A stretch of 64,000 nt of DNA from Aeromicrobium panaciterrae (lineage in GTDB: Bacteria; Actinomycetota; Actinomycetes; Propionibacteriales; Nocardioidaceae). Shown here one piece after another: positions 35,496 to 43,434 of this stretch. The notes below the pieces were generated by a model, which was not told the origin of the DNA, searched no databases, and saw only the letters and a program-made list of their open reading frames with translations. The position numbers were made by a program, and so were the translations under genes. Numbering within the stretch: position 1 is the stretch's first letter; each line of letters begins with the position of its first letter. The stretch covers positions 868,001 to 932,000 of the forward strand of contig NZ_JAVDWH010000001.1 of NCBI RefSeq assembly GCF_031457275.1, read 5' to 3'.

Positions 35496-35978
35496 ATGCG
35501 ACGCATGATCGTGCTGGTCGTCGGCCTCATCGCGCTGGTCGTCACAGTTGTTGCAGTTCAGCTTCCGACCGACAGCGCCAAGAGTGTAGAAGCGCCGGTG
35601 GTGGTTCCGCCGCGTGAAGCGCCTGAGCCACGGTTCAGCCGTACGACGTACGGGCTGACCAATCTCGATGGCTCCACCGCCATGCTCGACGAGTGCAAGG
35701 GGCCCGTCGCGGTGTGGCTGGGAGAGGGCCGGCCGACCCTTGTCGCTGAGCACGACTACTGCGGTGGCATGTTCTGGATGTCCAAACTCAAAGAGGGCGA
35801 TGCGGTCGAGTTGGACGGCAAAGGCGTCGATGACGGGATCTTCGTGGTGACGAGCCTGACCTACGAAACTCGCAATGAAGTGACGGTCGGGGACCTTCCC
35901 GAAGCCGACTTGGTCCTGCAGACCTGCGTGACCAAGACCAGGCTGGTGTTGGTCGGCTTGGAACGTTTCGAAGCCTGA
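35496..35978 (+). CDS. Divergent sortase-like exported protein
   Basis: 160 residues, preceded by GAGGAGGTGCAGGC. One N-terminal signal-anchor (MIVLVVGLIALVVTVVAVQL), then a domain with sortase-like catalytic spacing: His86 (LVAEHDYCGG), Cys144 (ADLVLQTCV) and Arg157 (VGLERF), the Arg thirteen residues after the Cys. It is shorter and more divergent than usual class E/F sortases, and no LPXTG-type substrate was noticed in the window. TAAAGT at 35462-35467 may be its -10. Divergent from the sigma factor gene and upstream of the pilus genes. Confidence 0.5.
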   Translation: MRRMIVLVVGLIALVVTVVAVQLPTDSAKSVEAPVVVPPREAPEPRFSRTTYGLTNLDGSTAMLDECKGPVAVWLGEGRPTLVAEHDYCGGMFWMSKLKEGDAVELDGKGVDDGIFVVTSLTYETRNEVTVGDLPEADLVLQTCVTKTRLVLVGLERFEA

Positions 35979-36078
35979 CCCGATCGAGTCATTTCCTTCA
36001 GATTCGACTCCTCGGTGACCTGACCGGGCTACCTTGGATTCGTGTGTTGGGGGCGCACCATGAGCCGAGGGAGCGGAC

Positions 36079-36249
36079 ATGATGAACCTTTGGGGAGTAC
36101 AAAGGCGCACAACTGATCGCGAAGGCGACCAGGGAGTGACATCGATCGAATATGGCTTGTTGGCAACAGCAGTGGCACTGCTCGCCTCGGCCGGCGTATT
36201 TGGCCTTGGGCCCAGAGTTTTGGCGATATTCCAGTCAATTATCCCCTGA
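36079..36249 (+). CDS. Second Flp-like pilin, 56 residues
   Basis: A 57-codon frame with AGGGAG ahead of ATG 36079. It encodes a short basic leader, then the Flp prepilin-peptidase signature QGVTSIEYGLL (Gly at -1, Glu at +5, Tyr at +6) and a hydrophobic helix LATAVALLASAGVFGLG. It parallels the main pilin 170 bp downstream. Codon use is unlike neighbours (TTG, ATA, GTA, ACA, ATT), suggesting different history or weak selection. It may be a minor or alternative pilin. Confidence 0.75.
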   Translation: MMNLWGVQRRTTDREGDQGVTSIEYGLLATAVALLASAGVFGLGPRVLAIFQSIIP

Positions 36250-36378
36250 TCGCCGCCAGCGAAGCTCGCAATTTTCCGCCTGCGCTGAACCTCCGTCCAT
36301 AGTCCGAAATGACTAGCAATAATCATCCTTAAATGTGCAGACAGCGGGCCAAAGTGGGCCTAATTTGGGGCTTGGGAG

Positions 36379-36420
36379 AGTCACTCGTCTGAGTGACTTA
36401 AATGATTGAGGGAGTAACTC
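36379..36420 (+). promoter_or_regulatory. Leader hairpin with alternative pairing over the flp ribosome binding site
   Basis: AGTCACTC (36379-36386) and GAGTGACT (36391-36398) form a perfect 8-bp hairpin with a GTCT loop. The second arm can alternatively pair at seven of eight positions with AGTAACTC (36413-36420), which overlaps the end of the Shine-Dalgarno GAGGGAG (36408-36414) and abuts ATG 36423. TAATTT at 36361-36366 is a candidate -10 upstream. The surrounding 36250-36422 is AT-richer than its neighbours and has no gene. Confidence 0.5.
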
Positions 36421-36422
36421 AC

Positions 36423-36611
36423 ATGTCTGCATTCAACAAGTTGTTCGCTGTTCTGTCGTCGTTCCAGGCACGCGCTGAGCGTCGTGACGAAGATGGCGTA
36501 ACCGCCATCGAGTACGCACTCATGGCTGCCGGCGTTGCCGTCATCGTGGTGGCAGGTCTTGCCATCCTCGGCCCGAAGGTCAACGGCCTCTTCACGGGCA
36601 TCAGCCTGTAA
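36423..36611 (+). CDS. flp: Flp-type major pilin
   Basis: 62 residues. Leader of 25 residues ending in Gly25, then VTAIEYALMAAG with Glu30 (+5) and Tyr31 (+6), the Flp/Tad pilin processing site, and a hydrophobic helix to about residue 50. After cleavage it would assemble into thin Tad pili for surface attachment. ATG 36423 follows GAGGGAG. First gene of the tad cluster; no prepilin peptidase (TadV/CpaA) gene is in the window. Confidence 0.93.
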   Translation: MSAFNKLFAVLSSFQARAERRDEDGVTAIEYALMAAGVAVIVVAGLAILGPKVNGLFTGISL

Positions 36612-36645
36612 GTCGAACACCACACAGCGCACTCGGGGCGCTGAT

Positions 36646-36681
36646 GTCGCGCCGCGAATCCCCCGGGGTTCACGGCGCGAC
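36646..36681 (+). promoter_or_regulatory. Strong intercistronic hairpin between flp and tadE
   Basis: GTCGCGCCG (36646-36654) pairs perfectly with CGGCGCGAC (36673-36681); inside it GAATCC/GGGTTC can extend the stem. There is no U-tract, so it is more likely an mRNA processing or 3'-protection element that lets pilin mRNA accumulate above the assembly genes. Confidence 0.5.
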
Positions 36682-36699
36682 GTGGTTTCGGCCGAGCTC

Positions 36700-37101
36700 A
36701 TGCCTCGTCATGCTCGGGACGATCGTGGAGTCGCCATGGTCGAGTTCGCACTTATCGTCCCTTTTCTGCTTCTGCTGATCTGTGGCGTCATCGATTTCGG
36801 TGAGCGCTACAAGACATCAGCCCAGTACAACAACGCCGCCTTCGTTGCTGCGCGCTCGATGACCATCGAGAACAACACGACGAAGGCCAAGGCGGCCGCG
36901 GTCAGCGCCGGTATGCCGAGCTCGCTGACCCCGGTGATCACGTTCACCTCCGGATACACCTCGTGCGCACAGGCCAGTGACGGAACGTTCGGGAACGTGA
37001 CCGTGACCATCACCAACGCATCCAAGGCTTCGGCCACCAAATTCTTCGGCACCACGTACTCAGTCACTGGAAAGGCGGTAGCGCGATGCAGTGGAACCTA
37101 A
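36700..37101 (+). CDS. tadE: TadE-like pseudopilin
   Basis: 133 residues from ATG 36700 (GTG 36682 is possible). RDDRGVAMVEFALIVPFLLLL is the TadE signature: Gly10 with Glu15 at +5, cleaved by prepilin peptidase in known systems. The remainder is an extracytoplasmic beta-rich domain with two cysteines (TSCAQ, ARCSGT) that could bond. Overlaps tadG by 16 bp. Confidence 0.88.
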   Translation: MPRHARDDRGVAMVEFALIVPFLLLLICGVIDFGERYKTSAQYNNAAFVAARSMTIENNTTKAKAAAVSAGMPSSLTPVITFTSGYTSCAQASDGTFGNVTVTITNASKASATKFFGTTYSVTGKAVARCSGT

Positions 37102-38195
37102 AGCGACGCCAGCGCCGGGACGATCGAGGTGTCACTGCAGTCCTGGTCGGCATTCTCGCCACAACCCTCATCGCAGCTGTCGGTATGAGCGTCGATGTGG
37201 GCAATGCGTACGTCCAGAGGCAGAAGCTTCAGACCGCAACCGACAATGCGGCGCTCGCGATCGCCCAGGACTGCGCCCTGTACCGAAACACCTGCTATTC
37301 GGCGAACGGCAACGCCCCGAAGTCGACGGCCAACTTTGTGGTCGGCCAGAACATCAGCAATGCCAGTGCCGAGGTCGTGGGAACGGTCAGTCCTTCTTCG
37401 ACGTCGGTCACCGTCGAGTCCGTCAAGACGATGCCGTTCGCGTTCGCCAAGCTCGTCGGTGTTTCGTCCAAGACTGCGACGGTGCGGGCGACGGCGACCT
37501 GGGACAAAGCACCCAAAGAGGGCTACCCCCTTCTGCCTATGGCTGTCGGCTACTGCCAGTACCTGGCCAACGACTACCCCGCGACGCAACACATTCTGCT
37601 GCGCACCGACTTGTTGAGCGCGACTCTCAAAGGTCTGATCGCGACATTGAACTTGCTCGGCCTGCCGCTGACGAACTGGTTCCCCAACTCGACGTGTACT
37701 GGGCCAACCGGCCACGCACTCAACATGAGCAACGGGGCCGTATGGCTCACCGCACTGGTCGACGTACTGGACCTTTTCGACGTCAGCAACATGTCGCTGT
37801 GCAACATGAAGGTCAAGATCATCGAGACAATGATCGTCTCGACGGTCTCACCGGTGATTGCTCCGACGGCCTGCGTCAACAAGCTCAAGCTGGGCACGAT
37901 CGCGATGATGCCGATCTACGAGTCGTACTCGCCGCTCACCGTGCTGTCCTCTTCGATCACCTTGCGCATCGTTGGCTTTGCGCCCTTCAAGATCACAGGT
38001 TGGCAGGAGCCAGGCAACGCCAAGAACGATGCGACGGCGACCCCGTCCTGCCTGAACATCCTGACTCTGACCTGCCAGGGAATTCAGGGCTACTTCGTGC
38101 GATCCGTCGTACAGGACCCCGATCAGGTCTTTGCCTATGACAGCGCTGCGCCGGATCTCGGCGGCGTCAAGCTCTCCACCCGGCTGAGTAACTAG
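37086..38195 (+). CDS. tadG: TadG-like pilus assembly protein
   Basis: 369 residues. RDDRGVTAVLVGILATTLIAAVG at the N-terminus resembles TadE/TadG helices but lacks the +5 Glu, and the next stretch SVDVGNAYVQRQKLQTATDNAALA is the TadG (Flp pilus assembly) motif. The long C-terminal part is extracytoplasmic with six or more cysteines; the von Willebrand domain of proteobacterial TadG is not evident. Coupled to tadE by a 16-bp overlap. Confidence 0.85.
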   Translation: MQWNLKRRQRRDDRGVTAVLVGILATTLIAAVGMSVDVGNAYVQRQKLQTATDNAALAIAQDCALYRNTCYSANGNAPKSTANFVVGQNISNASAEVVGTVSPSSTSVTVESVKTMPFAFAKLVGVSSKTATVRATATWDKAPKEGYPLLPMAVGYCQYLANDYPATQHILLRTDLLSATLKGLIATLNLLGLPLTNWFPNSTCTGPTGHALNMSNGAVWLTALVDVLDLFDVSNMSLCNMKVKIIETMIVSTVSPVIAPTACVNKLKLGTIAMMPIYESYSPLTVLSSSITLRIVGFAPFKITGWQEPGNAKNDATATPSCLNILTLTCQGIQGYFVRSVVQDPDQVFAYDSAAPDLGGVKLSTRLSN

Positions 38196-38214
38196 CCATG
38201 AGAAGGGAACACCC

Positions 38215-38922
38215 GTGAAGAAGAAACTCGTAGCGATTGTCAGCGCGGCTGTCCTCGCGATCATGGGCATCATCGCCCTCGTCAACTACGCCAATGGGGC
38301 AGACGAGCGAGCTTTCGATGGTGCGCAGCTGGTCGAAGTCCTGGTCGTCAAGGATGAGATCCCTGCGGAGACGCCGGCCAGCCGCATCACCACGGCCGTC
38401 GAGCTCAAGAAGGTGCCGGTCAGTGTGCGGGCCGAAGGTGCTCTGACCAGCTTGGATTCGGTCAGGTCCCTGTCGACGAACGTTTCGCTCAAGCCTGGTG
38501 AGCAGCTGCTCAAGGCGCGGTTCGGAGCCCTCACCGGCAAGGACGGCAAGTCATCGTCGCTGCCGGCTGGCATGCAGGAGGTCAGCATTTCGCTGTCGGC
38601 TCCGCGTATGCCCACAGGCACCATCAAGGCAGGTGACCGGGTTGGCCTGGTGGTCAGCTACGCCAAACAAGGCAACGACGGCGGCTACACCAACGTCATC
38701 AAGAACAACCTGCTCGTGACACGTGTCTCGCAATCGGCTCTCGGCAAGGTGGGCGCCGACGAAGCAGGCGTCCCCTCGCTTGTCACGTTCGCGGTCGATC
38801 CGCTGGACGCCGAGCGGATCGTGAATGCCGCCGAATTCGGCAAGGTGTGGTTGACGCTGCAGAACTCTCAGACCGATACGTCAGGTTCCAAGATGATCGA
38901 GTCAAAGGACGTGGTGAAATGA
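38215..38922 (+). CDS. cpaB: CpaB-like SAF-domain pilus protein
   Basis: 235 residues. One N-terminal helix (KLVAIVSAAVLAIMGIIALV), then an SAF domain (VEVLVVKDEIPAETPASRI followed by SLKPGEQLLKARF) and the RcpC/CpaB domain. AAGGGAACACCC precedes the GTG. In Gram-positive Tad loci CpaB is thought to link the cell wall and the assembly machinery. Overlaps cpaE by ATGA. Confidence 0.85.
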   Translation: MKKKLVAIVSAAVLAIMGIIALVNYANGADERAFDGAQLVEVLVVKDEIPAETPASRITTAVELKKVPVSVRAEGALTSLDSVRSLSTNVSLKPGEQLLKARFGALTGKDGKSSSLPAGMQEVSISLSAPRMPTGTIKAGDRVGLVVSYAKQGNDGGYTNVIKNNLLVTRVSQSALGKVGADEAGVPSLVTFAVDPLDAERIVNAAEFGKVWLTLQNSQTDTSGSKMIESKDVVK

Positions 38923-40112
38923 GCAGGATCCTCCTCCTTGGTGGCGATGGCGGCCTGGAGTTCCGGTTGGGGCAGTTTCCCGGCAACCTGTTGGTTCCGA
39001 TCTCGGCGCTCGTCGTCGAGAAGCCGGAGTTCGACATACGCGCCTTGATGATCGATGACCACCTTCCTGATCTGGTCGTGTTTGGACCTCAGATCAGCCG
39101 TCATACGACGATGTCGGTGGCGAGCCTGCTTGACGCGATGCACCCGCAGATCAGCGTGGTGCTGGTTGCTGAGCCGACCAACGACCTGATCCTCGAGGCG
39201 ATGCGTTCAGGTATCCGGGACGTGTTGTCGCCCGAGGCGAGCGACGAAGAATTCCGGATCATGCTCCTCAAGGCGCACGACCATTCGTCACGGCGCAATG
39301 TTCGCCGCCGATCCACTGACGAAGAGGTTGAGCGGACCGTCGAGAGTCGGGTCGTGGTGGTTGCTTCGCCCAAGGGTGGGGTAGGCAAGTCGACCATCGC
39401 GGTCAACTTGGCGGTCGGTCTGGCGAAGCAGGCACCGATGGACGTCGTGCTGGTCGACCTGGACCTTCAGTTCGGCGATGTCGCGACGCATCTGGACCTG
39501 AAGCCTGCTCACTCACTCGCTGACGCGTTTGCCAGTCAGGGCGGGCTGGACACGTTGCTTCTCAAGACCTTCCTCACCGCGCACCCAGCAGGGTTCTATG
39601 CGTTGTGTGGTTCAGAGTCTCCAGCTGCGGCCGACAAGATCGGAGCCAAGCAGGTTCGGGAGCTTCTCGCATCGCTCGCCTCGCAGTTCCGGTTCGTGAT
39701 CGTAGATACGGGTGCGGGCCTCGATGAACCGACCTTGGCAGCCCTCGAGGAAGCCAACGATGCAGTGTTCGTGTCGAGCATGGACGTTGCGAGCGTTCGC
39801 AACGTCCGCAAGGAGATCGAAGTGCTTGCGACGCTGAACATCCTGCCCGGAGCGCGCCACCTCGTACTCAACTTCGCTGATCGCCAGTCGGGTCTTTCCG
39901 TACGTGACGTCGAAGCGGTTGTCGGGTTGCCGGTCAACGTAGTGGTCCCTCGTGCCCCCGAAGTGGCGCTGGCATCCAATCGCGGAGTACCGGTGCTGAT
40001 GGAGGCCAAGAGCGGGGCTGCCGCGAAGGCCATCAAGAACGTCGTCAAGCGATTCGAGGGTGAAGGGCCTGCTCCTGCCCCATTCGCACATAAGGGAGTT
40101 GCATTCTCATGA
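38919..40112 (+). CDS. cpaE: TadZ/CpaE-like ATPase
   Basis: 397 residues. N-terminal receiver-like domain (about 1-125) without a typical phospho-acceptor pocket, then a MinD/ParA ATPase with deviant Walker A SPKGGVGKSTIAVNLA and DLDLQFGDVATHLDL. TadZ proteins place the pilus machine at the pole. Coupled on both sides by ATGA overlaps. Confidence 0.9.
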   Translation: MSRILLLGGDGGLEFRLGQFPGNLLVPISALVVEKPEFDIRALMIDDHLPDLVVFGPQISRHTTMSVASLLDAMHPQISVVLVAEPTNDLILEAMRSGIRDVLSPEASDEEFRIMLLKAHDHSSRRNVRRRSTDEEVERTVESRVVVVASPKGGVGKSTIAVNLAVGLAKQAPMDVVLVDLDLQFGDVATHLDLKPAHSLADAFASQGGLDTLLLKTFLTAHPAGFYALCGSESPAAADKIGAKQVRELLASLASQFRFVIVDTGAGLDEPTLAALEEANDAVFVSSMDVASVRNVRKEIEVLATLNILPGARHLVLNFADRQSGLSVRDVEAVVGLPVNVVVPRAPEVALASNRGVPVLMEAKSGAAAKAIKNVVKRFEGEGPAPAPFAHKGVAFS

Positions 40113-41515
40113 GTCTGAGCGATCGGCTCGATGCAGCACGGCTCAATGTCGTTGAGCCGGTCGATGACGGCTACAAGCGAGCTCGCACGACCCAAAAGCG
40201 GGTGAACGAGGAGCCTGAGCCACAGCCCGTTGATGCGCTTGCGTCGGTCAAGGCGCGCGCCATCGACTCGTTGTTCGAAAGCATCGGTAGTCGCATCAGC
40301 GACGCAACACTGACCGAGGAGCAGCTCCAGGAGTTCGTCCGAGAGGAGCTTGTCCGCATCGTTGGATCCGAGCAGCTCCTTCTTACGGCCGACGAGCGCA
40401 AGCGGCTGATCCAGGACATTGAGGATGATGCCCTCGGTCTGGGGCCGCTCCAGCGACTTCTTCAGGATCCGACCGTCACGGAAATCATGGTCAACGGCCA
40501 CGAGCGGATCTACGTCGAGCGCGGCGGCCGGCTCATTGAGAGCGGCATGAAGTTCGCCTCAGAAGAGCATCTCCGCCGGGTGATCGAGCGGATCGTGGCC
40601 AACGTTGGTCGTCGTATTGATGAGTCGTCGCCGTTGGTCGACGCGAGACTTGCCGATGGCTCACGCGTCAACGCCATCATTCCGCCGCTTGCTGCGCATG
40701 GATCGTCGTTGACGATCCGCAAGTTCTCCGAAACCCCGTTCAAGGTGGCTGACCTCGTACGCTTCGGCGCCTTCACCGAACCGATGGCTGAGCTGCTGCA
40801 CGCGTGCGTGCTGTCGAGGCTCAACATCATCGTCTCGGGCGGTACCGGCACCGGAAAGACGACGCTGCTGAACGTGTTGTCCTCCTTCATCCCGACGGAT
40901 GAGCGGATCGTGACGATCGAGGATGCACTCGAAATCAAGCTGCAGCAGGACCACGTCGTGAGCCTCGAGAGCCGCCCTCCGAACATCGAGGGCAAGGGTG
41001 AGGTCACGATTCGCGACCTGGTGCGCAACTCGCTGCGAATGCGACCCGATCGCATCGTGGTTGGTGAGGTGCGTGGTGGCGAGAGCCTCGACATGCTCCA
41101 GGCGATGAACACCGGTCACGACGGATCGCTGTCGACGGTTCACGCCAACTCGCCGCGAGACTCCATTTCCCGCCTGGAAACTCTGGTCCTGATGGCTGGA
41201 ATGGATCTCCCGTTGCGAGCTGTGCGAGAGCAGATCGCCTCCGCAGTGGACCTCATTGTGCAGCTGACGCGACTTCGTGACGGCTCGCGACGGGTCACGG
41301 CTGTCACCGAAGTGTTGGGAATGGAGGGCGACACGGTCGTCCTGCAGGACATCTTCACGTTCGACTTCAGCGCAGGAACTGACGCCGAGGGGCGCTTCCT
41401 GGGAGCGCAGAAGTTCACCGGAATCCGCCCGCGGTTCATTGACAAGTTCGAGGAGTACGGCATTGCCTACTCGCCGGAGACCTTCATGTCAGCGATGGGA
41501 GGGGTCGTTCGATGA
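40109..41515 (+). CDS. tadA: Tad secretion ATPase CpaF/TadA
   Basis: 468 residues. N-terminal helical region, DDALGLGPLQRLLQDPTVTEIMVNG of the CpaF family in parts, Walker A SGGTGTGKTTLLN, Asp box TIEDALEIKL and His box STVHANSPRDS. It powers pilus assembly as a hexamer. Overlaps both neighbours by ATGA. Confidence 0.95.
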   Translation: MSLSDRLDAARLNVVEPVDDGYKRARTTQKRVNEEPEPQPVDALASVKARAIDSLFESIGSRISDATLTEEQLQEFVREELVRIVGSEQLLLTADERKRLIQDIEDDALGLGPLQRLLQDPTVTEIMVNGHERIYVERGGRLIESGMKFASEEHLRRVIERIVANVGRRIDESSPLVDARLADGSRVNAIIPPLAAHGSSLTIRKFSETPFKVADLVRFGAFTEPMAELLHACVLSRLNIIVSGGTGTGKTTLLNVLSSFIPTDERIVTIEDALEIKLQQDHVVSLESRPPNIEGKGEVTIRDLVRNSLRMRPDRIVVGEVRGGESLDMLQAMNTGHDGSLSTVHANSPRDSISRLETLVLMAGMDLPLRAVREQIASAVDLIVQLTRLRDGSRRVTAVTEVLGMEGDTVVLQDIFTFDFSAGTDAEGRFLGAQKFTGIRPRFIDKFEEYGIAYSPETFMSAMGGVVR

Positions 41516-42447
41516 GCTTGTTTCTCGGAGTCGTACTCGTCATCGCCGCGCTCGGCTCGCTCGCGTACGGGGCCCTGGCGCCAAGTGTGGGCAAGTTGGC
41601 GATTTCGCGACGGCGTCCTACCGATGTGCCAGCCAAGCCGCAGCTCGTCGTCCTCACGGACAGCTTGGCCTCATTCGTTGATTCGATCCTCAAGCGTCGT
41701 GGGTGGGTTCCGTTTCCTGCCCAGGAGATCGAAATGGCCTCTTTGGGGGTCACCCCCGGCTCCTTGGTCGTCATCGTCTCGTCCTTTACGTTCACGGTCT
41801 TGTTGATCTCCACTGCGGTCACCGGCAGCTTTCTTGCCGGCCTCGGGTGCGCAGTGCTTGTTCCTGTGATCACCAAGGTCGTGCTTCGTAGTCGTGGTTC
41901 GAAGCGCCGCAAGGCATTTGGCGACCAGCTCGATGAGTCACTCCAGATGATCGCCTCGGCGCTCCGGGCAGGCCACAGCCTTCCGCGCGCGATGGACACG
42001 GCGTCGCGGGAAGCCCCGGCACCTACCTCGGAGGAGTTCGCGCGCATCGTGAACGAGAACCGAATCGGGCGAGATTTCGTCGAAGCAATGCACACGACGG
42101 CCACCCGGATGCAAAGTGACGATTTTCGCTGGGTCGCCGACGCTGTGGCCGTACAGCGAGACACAGGCGGCAACCTCAACGAGGTGCTCGATGGAGTCGG
42201 CAACACGATCCGCGAACGCAACGCGATCCTCCGAGAGGTCCAAACCCTCTCGGCAGAAGGCCGGATGTCAGCGATTGTCTTGATGGCGCTGCCAGTATTT
42301 GTTGCCCTGGGCATGGTCGTGGTGAATCCGGGCTACATGGCGCCGCTGTTTGACGGCAATGCAGGGCTGGTCGTGTTGGGCATTTCGCTCGTGCTCTTTG
42401 TCGTGGGCGGCTTCTGGATGCGCGTCATCGTGAATGTGAAGGTCTGA
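41512..42447 (+). CDS. tadB: Tad inner-membrane platform protein TadB
   Basis: 311 residues, four hydrophobic helices flanking a GspF/T2SSF domain (ADQLDE-like segment FGDQLDESLQMIASALRAGHS). It forms the membrane platform with TadC for the CpaF motor. Coupled to tadA by ATGA. Confidence 0.9.
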   Translation: MSLFLGVVLVIAALGSLAYGALAPSVGKLAISRRRPTDVPAKPQLVVLTDSLASFVDSILKRRGWVPFPAQEIEMASLGVTPGSLVVIVSSFTFTVLLISTAVTGSFLAGLGCAVLVPVITKVVLRSRGSKRRKAFGDQLDESLQMIASALRAGHSLPRAMDTASREAPAPTSEEFARIVNENRIGRDFVEAMHTTATRMQSDDFRWVADAVAVQRDTGGNLNEVLDGVGNTIRERNAILREVQTLSAEGRMSAIVLMALPVFVALGMVVVNPGYMAPLFDGNAGLVVLGISLVLFVVGGFWMRVIVNVKV

Positions 42448-42449
42448 TC

Positions 42450-43343
42450 ATGGGTCCCAACTTTTCTCTGGTCGTGGGGGTACTGCTCGTCGCCTTGGCC
42501 GTTGTGTGTTTGGCGCCGGCCTTGGAGATCGAGGGGTCGTCCGCAAAGAAGGTGATGAAGAAGCGCATCCAGGCCATGCAGGTGAAGCCCGTTGACGGCT
42601 CTGGGGCGCCGCGCAAGCAGCTCGCCGCGAAACATCCGGAGCTGGGCCCGCTCAGAATGATTGCCACGCGTTCGGCAGTCACCCGGATTGAACGGCATCT
42701 GGCGTTGGCCGGACTCGGTGCGGATCGGTTGCCGCTCGTGGTGCTGTTCAAGGTCCTGACTCCAGCGCTGGTCCTTTTGCTCACGCCCGTCGTGACCTCA
42801 GCCGACAAGCCGATGTTCTGGTTGATCTTCTTTGTGGCGTTGGGTATTTCGTACTTTGCGCCCGACATCATCGTTCACGGTCGAGCAGAAGAACGTCAGA
42901 AGCGAATGATGTACGACCTTCCTGACGTCCTCGACCAGATGACCATTTCGATTGAGGCCGGAATGGGATTTGAGTCAGCGATGGCTCGCGTGGGGGCAAA
43001 CAACAGCGGCCCTCTCGGCGAGGAGATCGTCCGGACCGTACAGGACATGACTTTGGGTATGGCTCGACGCGACGCGTACCTTGCACTCGCCTCGCGCAAC
43101 AACGTCGAGGATCTTCGCCGGTTCACGAAGAGCATCATTCAGGCCGAGGAGTTCGGCGTCCCCATCTCGCAGGTGGTGCGAGTCCAGGCTGAGGAGATGC
43201 GAGACAAGCGTCGGCAGCGAGCGCGCGAAACGGCCCAGAAGGTTCCGGTGAAGCTGCTCTTCCCGATGCTGACGTGCGTCATGCCCGTCTTGTTCATCGT
43301 GATCCTGACGCCCGCTTTCCTTGCCATGGGCAAATCACTCTGA
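42450..43343 (+). CDS. tadC: Tad inner-membrane platform protein TadC
   Basis: 297 residues, T2SSF domain with YDLPDVLDQMTISIEAGMGF and FTKSIIQAEEFGVPISQVV, and C-terminal helices (LLFPMLTCVMPVLFIVILT). Follows tadB by two bases. Last gene of the pilus cluster. The stop codon lies in a GC-rich hairpin (43341-43363, TGACG/CGTCA with GCAAG/CTTGC) that may end the transcript. Confidence 0.9.
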   Translation: MGPNFSLVVGVLLVALAVVCLAPALEIEGSSAKKVMKKRIQAMQVKPVDGSGAPRKQLAAKHPELGPLRMIATRSAVTRIERHLALAGLGADRLPLVVLFKVLTPALVLLLTPVVTSADKPMFWLIFFVALGISYFAPDIIVHGRAEERQKRMMYDLPDVLDQMTISIEAGMGFESAMARVGANNSGPLGEEIVRTVQDMTLGMARRDAYLALASRNNVEDLRRFTKSIIQAEEFGVPISQVVRVQAEEMRDKRRQRARETAQKVPVKLLFPMLTCVMPVLFIVILTPAFLAMGKSL

Positions 43344-43352
43344 CGCAAGCCC

Positions 43353-43390
43353 TTGCTACGTCACTTTACATTTGCTACCTTCATGTAAAG
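43353..43390 (+). promoter_or_regulatory. alkB promoter with a perfect palindromic operator
   Basis: A -35 TTGCTA (43353-43358), 17-bp spacer and -10 TACCTT (43376-43381) precede alkB. The perfect inverted repeat CTTTACAT (43364-43371) and ATGTAAAG (43383-43390), 11 bp apart, brackets the -10, so a bound dimer would block polymerase. The TetR-type regulator at the end of the same operon (46180-46770) is the obvious candidate ligand. Confidence 0.65.
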
Positions 43391-43434
43391 CACCTGCCGT
43401 TGAGGCAACTCCCAGGGTGCACAAGGAGGACGAC

